From: Bacteroidia bacterium
GTDB taxonomy: Bacteria > Bacteroidota > Bacteroidia > Bacteroidales > Prolixibacteraceae
NCBI GenBank assembly: GCA_026391315.1
Contig: JAPLDT010000019.1
Span: 62,001-126,000, forward strand
Reading direction: 5' to 3'
DNA length: 64,000 nt
Shown: in pieces, positions 1 to 7,060 of the stretch
Numbering within the stretch: the first letter of the stretch is position 1
Layout of the letters: every line of letters starts with the position of its first letter
The notes under the pieces: generated by a model
Database searches by the model: none
Told to the model about the DNA's origin: nothing
What the model saw: the letters and a program-made list of their open reading frames with translations, nothing else
Made by a program: the position numbers and the translations under genes

Positions 1-155
1 ACACAATTTCTTCAGAATGAACCCTCATTTGGCCAGATTTAAATAAAAATGATTCAAATGATTTACTTGGACTAATTTCAACACAATTTTCTAAATATCA
101 AAATTTTCACACACTTTTTATCATAAAACGGAAGATTATTTTTTTTTGGAATTTT

Positions 156-185
156 TTGCCGATTGAAAAAAAGGGTTACTTTTGC
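156..185 (+). promoter_or_regulatory. Bacteroidota-type promoter of the tRNA pair
   Basis: A -7 element TACTTTTGC (177-185) matches TAnnTTTGC, with TTG at 156-158 as a -33 element 18 bp upstream. Transcription would start a few bases before tRNA-Ser at 198. The motif is seen directly; use is inferred. Confidence 0.6.
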
Positions 186-197
186 AGTCGCTAATAA

Positions 198-282
198 GGA
201 GAGATGGCAGAGTGGTCGATTGCGGCGGTCTTGAAAACCGTTGTACCGTGAGGTACCGGGGGTTCGAATCCCTCTCTCTCCG
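198..282 (+). tRNA. tRNA-Ser (anticodon TGA)
   Basis: The acceptor stem GGAGAGA (198-204) pairs with TCTCTCC (275-281). The anticodon loop CTTGAAA gives TGA, there is an extended variable arm as expected for a class II tRNA, and the T loop TTCGAAT is closed by five pairs. The discriminator is G282 and CCA is not encoded. It lies five bases before tRNA-Trp, so the two are probably cotranscribed. Confidence 0.95.
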
Positions 283-287
283 CATAT

Positions 288-363
288 ACGGGTGTAGCTC
301 AGTCGGTAGAGCACTGGTCTCCAAAACCAGGTGTCGGGCGTTCGAGTCGCTCCTCCCGTGCCA
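288..363 (+). tRNA. tRNA-Trp (anticodon CCA)
   Basis: The cloverleaf has D-arm AGCTCAGTCGGTAGAGC and anticodon stem CTGGT/ACCAG around the loop CTCCAAA (anticodon CCA). The T loop is TTCGAGT and the 3' CCA is encoded at 361-363. The acceptor stem has one T-T mismatch at the sixth pair. It sits directly behind tRNA-Ser. Confidence 0.94.
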
Positions 364-736
364 ATTTTCTCCCCCACGCACAAACCCTCCATTTTTGACT
401 TTTCGAATCTTTTCGGAGTGGTTTTTTTTAATGAAAAGGATAAAGAATAAAGAATAAAGAATAAAGTAAGAGACATACAGTCAGCACCTTGCAGTCTACC
501 ATCTCTTTTATCTCATGTCTCATCTCTCATGTATTTTGTCTGCTACCTCTTGTCCTTTTAATCCCCACATTAAGCACTTAGCGGCGTGATTCTCCTTGTC
601 AAAATTTCAGTATAAGATGCCAGCAGTACAAATGCAATCGGGAAAAAACTGCCATATAGTCAGCCGGAACCTATTGGCACATGCTTTGATCAAACCAATT
701 GTCAAATGTATTCTTTAACTTAAAATAGCATTGAAT
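364..736. other. Intergenic region with heptamer repeats, no gene seen
   Basis: About 370 bases without a credible reading frame. Positions 434-468 hold a short AAAGGATAAAGAATAAAG-type array, the family that recurs at 11579, 44274, 44445, 57205 and 59304. Positions 500-530 are a low-complexity CTCATGTCTCATCTCTCATG stretch. No convincing htpG promoter could be placed. Confidence 0.7.
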
Positions 737-2785
737 ATGAAAGGAAAAATAGGGGTTACCAGTGAAAACCTTTTCCCAATTATCAAGAAATTTCTCTATT
801 CAGATCACGATATCTTTCTTCGTGAAATCGTTTCCAACGCCGTAGATGCCACCCAAAAGCTCAAAACTTTGGCCTCTGCAGGCAAATACAGTGAACAAAT
901 TGATGCTTTGAGCGTCAAAGTATCTATCGACAAAGCGCAAAAAACGCTTACGGTGTCGGATAAAGGCATCGGAATGACTTCGGATGAGGTTGAAAAGTAC
1001 ATCAACCAGATCGCCTTTTCCGGGGCAGATGAGTTCCTGAAAAAGTACAAGAACGATGCAAATGCCATTATCGGACATTTTGGTTTAGGATTCTACTCAT
1101 CCTTCATGGTTTCGGAAGAGGTGGAAATCATTTCTAAATCTTACAAGAAGAATTCGAAGGCTGTTCGTTGGGTTTGCGATGGTTCTCCTGAATTTATGAT
1201 GGAGGAGACAGAAAAAGAGAGCGTGGGTACTGATATTATCATGCACCTAAATTCGGATTCTTTGGAATTTTTGGAGGAAACCAGGATTACTGAGTTATTG
1301 AACAAATATTGCAAGTTTCTTCCGGTTCCTGTTGTTTTCGGAAAGAAGAAAGAGTGGAAAGATGGCAAATATGAAGATACCGAAGCCGACAATCAAATCA
1401 ATGATGTAGCTCCTGCCTGGACCAAAAAGCCAATTGACCTGAAAGAAGAGGATTACACCAATTTTTACCATCAGCTCTATCCAACAGCTGATGAGCCACT
1501 GTTCAACATACACCTGAATGTGGATTATCCTTTTAACCTAACGGGAATTCTCTATTTTCCAAAGTTGAAAAACAACTTTGAAGTTCAGAAAAATAAGATC
1601 CAGCTTTACAGCAACCAGGTATTTGTAACCGACTCGGTCGAAGGCATTGTACCTGAATTCCTGACTTTGCTACATGGTGTGCTAGACTCGCCGGATATTC
1701 CCCTGAACGTTTCGCGCTCTTACCTGCAGAATGACTCCAATGTAAAGAAGATCAGCAGCCACATCACCAAAAAGGTAGCAGATCGTCTTCAGGATATTTT
1801 TAAAGATAAGAGAGCCGAGTTGGAAGAGAAATGGAACGATTTGAAGCTGTTTATCGAGTACGGAATGTTGACAGATGAGAAATTCTACGAGAAAGCGTTG
1901 AAATTTTTCTTCTTCACAAATACCGAAAACAAACTCTTTACCTGGGATGAGTACAAATCACTGATTGAAGCCAACCAGACCGACAAGAATAAGAAGCTTG
2001 TTTACCTCTATGCCACCAATGCTGAAGCACAATTCAGCTTTATCGAGGCGGCCAAAAGCAAGGGTTATGATGTCTTGTTAATGGATGATGTCCTGGCTAC
2101 ACCACTGCTCAATCATTTCGAACAGAAATTCCCTGAATCTCATTTTGTCAGGGTAGATGCGGATGTAGTTGAGAAGCTCATCGCCAAAGATGATCTGGAC
2201 CAGACTCTGCTAACGACCGATGAGAAGAATGAATTGAGTCCGATCTTCCAGTCTGTAATCCCAAAAGAGCGCGGACAGTTCATCATCGACTTCCAAAATC
2301 TGGGAGAGACCGGTTCTCCAATGGTGATCACACAAAATGAATTCATGCGCCGGATGAAGGACATGTCCAAAATGCAGGCAGGTATGAGTTTCTACGGCGA
2401 AATGCCCGATAGCTATAACCTGGTAGTGAACCTTTCGCATCCTTTGGTGAAGAAGGTTATGGACGAGAAGGAGTCGCAGCTCAGCGGCGAACTCACCAAA
2501 CTCCGTGGTGAATTGTCCAAATTAAATGATCAAAAAGGTTCCCTGGAAAAACTGAAAGAGGGCAAAAAAGATGAGGAGGTTCCACAGGAAGAGAAGGATC
2601 TTTTAAATGAAACCAGAGACAACATCTCCAAAATTGAAGCCGAAAGGCGCGAAAAGCTGGAGCAATTTGGTGCGGCAAGTCCATTGGCCAACCAACTGGT
2701 CGATCTCGCTTTCCTTGCCAACAACATGCTAAAAGGAGAAGCGCTGGCAAACTTCGTCAAACGCAGTATCGAACTCATTAAGTGA
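737..2785 (+). CDS. htpG: Molecular chaperone HtpG (Hsp90)
   Basis: Cytosolic ATP-dependent chaperone of the Hsp90 family, about 682 residues as is usual in Bacteroidota. The N-terminal GHKL ATPase domain (about 1-220) shows the helix with SNAVDATQKL, the motif DKGIGMT and the lid glycine motif GHFGLGFYSSFMV. The middle domain carries the conserved NVSRSYLQ segment. The C-terminal dimerisation part is lysine/glutamate rich. I chose the ATG at 737 giving MKGKIGVTSENLF rather than the TTG two codons earlier, because family members begin close to GxIGVTSEN. The next gene, 75 bases on, is a GroES-like protein, so this is a small chaperone group. Confidence 0.96.
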   Translation: MKGKIGVTSENLFPIIKKFLYSDHDIFLREIVSNAVDATQKLKTLASAGKYSEQIDALSVKVSIDKAQKTLTVSDKGIGMTSDEVEKYINQIAFSGADEFLKKYKNDANAIIGHFGLGFYSSFMVSEEVEIISKSYKKNSKAVRWVCDGSPEFMMEETEKESVGTDIIMHLNSDSLEFLEETRITELLNKYCKFLPVPVVFGKKKEWKDGKYEDTEADNQINDVAPAWTKKPIDLKEEDYTNFYHQLYPTADEPLFNIHLNVDYPFNLTGILYFPKLKNNFEVQKNKIQLYSNQVFVTDSVEGIVPEFLTLLHGVLDSPDIPLNVSRSYLQNDSNVKKISSHITKKVADRLQDIFKDKRAELEEKWNDLKLFIEYGMLTDEKFYEKALKFFFFTNTENKLFTWDEYKSLIEANQTDKNKKLVYLYATNAEAQFSFIEAAKSKGYDVLLMDDVLATPLLNHFEQKFPESHFVRVDADVVEKLIAKDDLDQTLLTTDEKNELSPIFQSVIPKERGQFIIDFQNLGETGSPMVITQNEFMRRMKDMSKMQAGMSFYGEMPDSYNLVVNLSHPLVKKVMDEKESQLSGELTKLRGELSKLNDQKGSLEKLKEGKKDEEVPQEEKDLLNETRDNISKIEAERREKLEQFGAASPLANQLVDLAFLANNMLKGEALANFVKRSIELIK

Positions 2786-2859
2786 CATTTTATCTGCTTC
2801 AAAATCGTTTATTACAGATAAATTCGGGATATTTGTAGTAGGAATTAAAGCAATATTGA

Positions 2860-3243
2860 ATGGCATTAAATTTGAGTGAAAAAGATCTGGAAAAGATCAT
2901 TCTTGTTGGAGACAGGGTGTTGGTAAAACCGAAAAATCCCAACCAGCAAACCTCATCCGGATTGTACCTTCCGCCAGCCGCGGTGGAAAAAGAGAGTGTA
3001 CATTCGGGATATGTTATTAAAACCGGCCCGGGCTTTCCAATTCCGGCCATGACCGATGATGATGAGCCCTGGAAAGATATCAAAGATGAGGTAAAATATG
3101 TGCCCCTGCAGGCACGGGAAGGGGACCTTGCGGTTTACCTGAATAAAATGGGATTCGATATTGAGTTCAAAAACGAAAAATACCTGATACTGCCCCATTC
3201 GGCCATCCTGATGCTGGTTCGTGAAGATGGATTATTTGAATAA
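2860..3243 (+). CDS. GroES-like co-chaperone family protein
   Basis: A 127-residue protein with a Cpn10 fold signature: ILVGDRVLVKP near residue 14, then SSGLYLPP at 32-39, VIKTGPG, and a final strand with EKYLILPHSAILM. It is longer than canonical GroES (about 95 residues) and carries an extra acidic middle segment, as in the Bacteroidota co-chaperone GroES family that is not next to groEL. No groEL is present here, so it is probably a paralogue rather than the housekeeping groES. It follows htpG by 75 bases on the same strand and ends in a strong terminator. Confidence 0.85.
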   Translation: MALNLSEKDLEKIILVGDRVLVKPKNPNQQTSSGLYLPPAAVEKESVHSGYVIKTGPGFPIPAMTDDDEPWKDIKDEVKYVPLQAREGDLAVYLNKMGFDIEFKNEKYLILPHSAILMLVREDGLFE

Positions 3244-3245
3244 AA

Positions 3246-3270
3246 AAAGGGTGTCGAGCGACACCCTTTT
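3246..3270 (+). terminator. Intrinsic terminator after the GroES-like gene
   Basis: A 10-bp perfect stem AAAGGGTGTC/GACACCCTTT around a GAGC loop, followed by T. It starts three bases after the stop codon. Confidence 0.9.
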
Positions 3271-3395
3271 CTGACTTAACCTAACTAACCTTAATCCTAT
3301 GAAAAAATGCTTTTCAGCAACGACTCAAAGATACAACCCAGGTGTATTAAGAGCTTATAACCAAAGTTAATTAAGGTTAATAAATCAACCAATTT

Positions 3396-3776
3396 CTATT
3401 CGGCAACCTCAACGGCGACCTCATTGCTTTGCCATAAACCATGTTTGGTGCAGAATGCATGCGCCATCAGCTTCATACTTTTGGTAGGTACGATGTACAA
3501 ATCAACCTCTACCTGACTTGGCGCACTACCCATTGTTCCGGCGGAAAGCGTGGTTTGGGCAAGCATTTTCTCGCCATCCCAAAGCTGTACCCAACTGATA
3601 TAATGATCAAAATCGTCAGGATGTTTGTACTCTTCCCCTACCTGGATTTTAACCTTGAATTTTTCGCCTTTAACGGCACTGGCAGCACAATGAACAAAAG
3701 CCGAGTGACGGTCAATGTAATCGCGCTTTGCTTCCCTTTCTATTTGGGAAATGTCTTCGTAACGATTGATTTTCAT
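3396..3776 (-). CDS. Superoxide reductase (class II desulfoferrodoxin/neelaredoxin)
   Basis: A 126-residue non-haem iron protein that reduces superoxide to hydrogen peroxide in the cytoplasm without releasing oxygen, typical of anaerobes. The visible ligand motifs are EEYKHPDDFDHY (Glu, Lys and two His of the SOR centre) and the C-terminal CTKHGLW, which supplies the axial Cys and last His. The N-terminal desulforedoxin-type Cys4 domain is absent, so this is the one-iron class. It lies next to ahpC on the same strand, which would remove the peroxide it makes. Confidence 0.88.
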   Translation of the reverse strand: MKINRYEDISQIEREAKRDYIDRHSAFVHCAASAVKGEKFKVKIQVGEEYKHPDDFDHYISWVQLWDGEKMLAQTTLSAGTMGSAPSQVEVDLYIVPTKSMKLMAHAFCTKHGLWQSNEVAVEVAE

Positions 3777-3827
3777 TTTAAATTTGAATTTTGATTTGCA
3801 CTTATATAAGATCGAATCTTATGAATA

Positions 3828-4460
3828 TCAATGTTTGGAAAGATAGCTGGCAACACCTTCTGCAGAAGCATTCATCGCATCTTCACCCGGTTTCCAGTTC
3901 GCAGGACAAACTTCGCCGAATTCTTCGAAATGGATCAGCGCATCTACCATCCTGATTGCCTCATCTACATTACGCCCCAGCGGAAGATCATTAACCAGTT
4001 GGTGACGTACTACCCCATTCTTGTCGATAAGGAAAAGTCCTCTGTAAGCAACAGGTGCACCAACAAACGAGGATTGGCCTTCATCATTTACTTCATACTC
4101 TCCGGCCAGAACACCATAGTTCTCGGCAATTGTTTTGGACAAGTCGGCTACCAAAGGAAATTTGACACCCTTGATCCCGCCGTTTTTCTTTTCGGTGTTC
4201 AGCCAGGCCCAATGAGAAAATTCAGAATCAACTGAACAGCCTACAACAGCAACATTTCGCTTTTCAAACTCAGCTAGTTTTTCCTGAAAAGCCAGAATTT
4301 CTGTCGGACAGACAAAAGTAAAGTCGAGCGGATAGAAGAAGAAGACCACATATTTTTTCCCGACAAACTGGTCCAGTGAATAGTCACCAACAATATCATT
4401 GCCGTTGATTACGGCAGCAGCCTTAAATGAAGGCGCTTTTTTACCTACTAATGTACACAT
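3828..4460 (-). CDS. ahpC: Alkyl hydroperoxide reductase C (2-Cys peroxiredoxin)
   Basis: Thiol peroxidase of the AhpC/Prx1 group, 210 residues. The peroxidatic Cys51 lies in FTFVCPTEI and the resolving Cys near residue 180 in GEVCPANW. No ahpF is adjacent, so its reductant is not shown here. The gene is divergent from a Fur/PerR-like regulator, with a recognisable promoter and a palindrome between them. The superoxide reductase lies 52 bases downstream on the same strand and could be cotranscribed. Confidence 0.95.
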   Translation of the reverse strand: MCTLVGKKAPSFKAAAVINGNDIVGDYSLDQFVGKKYVVFFFYPLDFTFVCPTEILAFQEKLAEFEKRNVAVVGCSVDSEFSHWAWLNTEKKNGGIKGVKFPLVADLSKTIAENYGVLAGEYEVNDEGQSSFVGAPVAYRGLFLIDKNGVVRHQLVNDLPLGRNVDEAIRMVDALIHFEEFGEVCPANWKPGEDAMNASAEGVASYLSKH

Positions 4461-4493
4461 ATCTAATTTTTTAAATGTAAATTGAAATGATTA

Positions 4494-4525
4494 CAAAAAT
4501 AAGGTATTAAATAGAATTAAACAAA
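4494..4525 (-). promoter_or_regulatory. Probable ahpC promoter
   Basis: On the minus strand, a TTTG -33 element (4522-4525) and TATTTTTG -7 element (4494-4501) are separated by 20 bases, the classical Bacteroidota arrangement. This leaves an untranslated leader of about 27 bases. Confidence 0.65.
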
Positions 4526-4530
4526 TTTCC

Positions 4531-4547
4531 TTTGTTAAGTTAACAAA
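4531..4547. promoter_or_regulatory. Palindrome upstream of the ahpC promoter
   Basis: TTTGTTA-AGT-TAACAAA, 7-bp inverted arms just upstream of the ahpC -33 element, in the space shared with the divergent perR-like gene. This is a plausible operator for a redox regulator. It is not a textbook PerR box. Confidence 0.35.
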
Positions 4548-4664
4548 AATATTTCTAAAATTCAACATGCAATTTAAAATGGTACTAAACTGTAAAACAG
4601 TTACTCAGATGCTTTGTTCATTGAAAAAAAACTACCATATTTGTATTGAATTCAGAAAAAGAGA

Positions 4665-5084
4665 ATGGAACAGCAACAAATTTCTGCTTACCTGCTTAAA
4701 AGCGGGATCAGACCGCTTCAAAAGCGGGTTAAAATTATGAGTTATCTGGTTTCAAAGCGCAACCACCCAACGGTCGACATGATTTACAGCGACTTGATTC
4801 ATGAGATCAACGGATTGTCAAAAACGACTATTTATAACGTACTCAATCTGTTTGTGCAATCTGGTGTGACACTGGCACTTAACATCGAAGGGAATGAAGT
4901 TCGTTACGATGCTGACACTTCTACACACGGGCATTTTAAGTGTAAAATATGTTCCGGAGTGATCGATTTCAGGATCAGGAAAGAAGAACTTCCTAACCCT
5001 ATGCTCGAAGGTTTCCGAATTGATGAGCACCATTATTACCTAAAGGGCGTCTGTTCCTTTTGTGTAAATAAAATTGAGGCATAA
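4665..5084 (+). CDS. perR: Fur-family transcriptional regulator, PerR-like
   Basis: A 139-residue metalloregulator. The N-terminal winged helix has GIRPLQKRVKIMSYL and HPTVDMIYSDL, then LSKTTIYNVLNLF, the Fur recognition helix. The C-terminal dimer and metal domain shows the two structural zinc CxxC pairs (CKIC and CSFC) and the signature HGHFKC. It is transcribed away from ahpC, and peroxide-sensing Fur proteins commonly control an adjacent ahpC. That context, not a diagnostic residue, favours PerR over Fur or Zur. The symbol is therefore provisional. Confidence 0.8.
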   Translation: MEQQQISAYLLKSGIRPLQKRVKIMSYLVSKRNHPTVDMIYSDLIHEINGLSKTTIYNVLNLFVQSGVTLALNIEGNEVRYDADTSTHGHFKCKICSGVIDFRIRKEELPNPMLEGFRIDEHHYYLKGVCSFCVNKIEA

Positions 5085-5175
5085 ATTAAAATCGGTGTAA
5101 TTTCATAGATGTAACGAGCCAGGGAAAATCTTTTGGCACACGGGAAAATCCGCCAGCTGGCGGATAGGCGAGTTC

Positions 5176-5395
5176 CATATGGCAATTAAAAAACAAATTA
5201 TAGACATATGAAATAGCCATGATTGCTTAATCACCAACCGAAATGAACATAATTTCACCAATCATGCTATTCCATTTGGCCTTTGAAAAGCAAATTATTT
5301 ACAAATGAAATACCCATGAAACATCTATCACATCAAACGAAAATGAATATGTGGGTATTCCATGCGACTATTAAAAAACAAATTATATACGCATG
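5176..5395 (+). repeat. Cluster of alternating covarying hairpins upstream of argH
   Basis: Three type-A hairpins have terminal stems CATATG/CATATG (5176-5181/5205-5210), CATTTG/CAAATG (5273-5278/5302-5307) and CATGCG/CGCATG (5361-5366/5390-5395). Each encloses a conserved A-rich loop like TTAAAAAACAAATTAT. Between them are type-B hairpins: AATAGC paired with GCTATT (5212-5271), then AATACCCA paired with TGGGTATT (5309-5359). The stem bases change in pairs between copies. The ATG of the last 3' arm is the argH start codon. Confidence 0.85.
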
Positions 5396-6706
5396 AAACT
5401 TTGGGATAAAGGGGCAAAAATCAACGATCTGATCGAATCTTTTACCGTAGGAAATGACCCTGAAATGGATTTTTTTCTTGCGAAATTCGATGTTGTTGGC
5501 TCTTTGGCTCATATTCAAATGCTTGAGCAAATTGGCTTGTTGAAAAAAGACGAGTTAGCTCTACTTTCCAAAGAGTTAAAAAATATCTACCATGAAATCG
5601 CTGATGGGAAATTTGCGATCGAAGAGGGGGTTGAAGATATTCATTCCCAAATCGAATTAATGCTGACAACCCGGCTCGGTGAGACCGGTAAAAAAATTCA
5701 CAGCGGCAGGTCCAGAAATGATCAGGTCCTTTTGGATTTAAAGCTCTTCACCAGGGATGCCATCCGAACCATCACGGATAATTGCACCCAACTCTTCGAC
5801 ATCCTGATAACCCAAAGCGACAAATACAAAGCGGTGCTGATGCCGGGATATACACACCTCCAGGTAGCAATGCCCTCTTCGTTTGGTTTGTGGTTCAGCG
5901 CCTATGCCGAAAGCTTAACAGATGACCTGATGCTTCTGCAGGCTGCCTATCGGGTGGCCGACCAGAATCCGCTCGGATCGGCTGCCGGTTATGGGTCATC
6001 CTTCCCGCTTAACAGGCAAATGACAACCGATCTGCTCGGATTTGAGACTCTGAATTTCAATGTGGTTTATGCCCAGATGGGTCGCGGCAAAATGGAGCGA
6101 ACCGTCCTTTTTGCCCTGGCCTCTGTGGCCGCTACCCTATCCAGATTGGCCTATGATGTTTGTCTCTTTATGAGTCAGAATTTCAATTTTGTGAAATTAC
6201 CGGATGAACTGACAACAGGATCCAGCATCATGCCCCACAAGAAGAATCCCGATGTATTTGAGCTACTGCGGGCTCATTGCAACAAAATTCAGGCTTTACC
6301 GGCACAAATGCTTACCGTCACCAACAATTTGCCCAGTGGTTATTTCAGGGATATGCAATTGACCAAGGAGCTTTTCATTCCGGCTTTTCAGGAGTTGAAT
6401 GACTGCATTATCGTTGCTGCCTTTGCCCTCGAAAACATCACCGTCAATGAGCACATCCTGGAAGATGACAAGTACCGTTATTTATACAGTGTCGAAGAGG
6501 TTAACCGCCTTGTACTGGCCGGCACCACACCCACGAAGGAAGTATTGGGAATCTTTGTCTCGACCGAATTCAGGCAAAAATGGATCAAGTCGTTTCCCAA
6601 TTCCATTTTGATAAAGCTTCGAAGGCCATCGATACACTTCTGCAAGAATAGGAGAACGCCTTCACTTTCCCATTTGGTTACCTTGCCTCCATGTCCATAT
6701 GATTAA
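5393..6706 (+). pseudogene. argH: Argininosuccinate lyase with an out-of-frame C-terminal deletion
   Basis: Argininosuccinate lyase cleaves argininosuccinate to arginine and fumarate. The fumarase/aspartase-superfamily body is intact: SGRSRNDQVLLDL near residue 105 and the catalytic loop GSSIMPHKKNP near 277. After VNRLVLAG (codon near 6520) the family sequence jumps. In frame the product continues into unrelated residues to a stop at 6706. The expected ending HHTHEGSIGN...TLLQE is present from about 6523 in another frame and stops at 6651. About 30 expected codons are missing and the frame is broken, so the C-terminal domain is probably lost. An assembly fault is possible but would have to remove a block, not one base. 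Confidence 0.8.
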
Positions 6707-6934
6707 AAATTAATATTCTTTTAACTTGAATATTAAATTATTCTATTCCAACAGCTTAAATTAATTTTTTTACTATATTTCCTATTCAGCGGAAAAATAA
6801 TCCCTGATCAGGACTATCAATATATTGGAAAAATGAAATAAAAAGCTAATTTTGCTTTCGAATATTAATTATTATTGCTATTTTTCTTACATCTTATTAT
6901 TTTTTTAGTTAAATAATAAGAAATTTAAAATAAA
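6707..6934. other. AT-rich spacer, no gene seen
   Basis: Very AT-rich sequence with long T and A runs between the argH remnant and the hairpin repeat before gltB. No reading frame, RNA fold or promoter could be supported. Confidence 0.6.
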
Positions 6935-7023
6935 GAAATACCCAGGTACAAATATTCACACAAATCGAAAATGATAATGTGGGTATTCCATCTGGCCATT
7001 AAAAAACAAATTATTAACAGATG
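6935..7023 (+). repeat. Covarying hairpin repeat upstream of gltB
   Basis: One B plus A unit of the family seen at 5176. The B stem is AATACCCA (6937-6944) with TGGGTATT (6980-6987). The A stem is CATCTG (6989-6994) with CAGATG (7018-7023) around the same A-rich loop. The CT/AG variant is another compensated stem. The element ends ATGAAA and opens a four-codon frame (7021-7035) just before gltB. Confidence 0.85.
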
Positions 7024-7060
7024 AAAGCGTTTTAAAAAACCTACTCAATCAGTAAGAGTT

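Noticed and set aside
198-363. tRNA genes as the attachment site of an integrated element
   Set aside because: No integrase and no duplicated tRNA 3' end were found in the window; the neighbours are housekeeping chaperones.
6960-7060. A riboswitch or glutamine-responsive RNA before gltB
   Set aside because: The structure present is explained by the dispersed hairpin repeat; no known riboswitch motif is visible.
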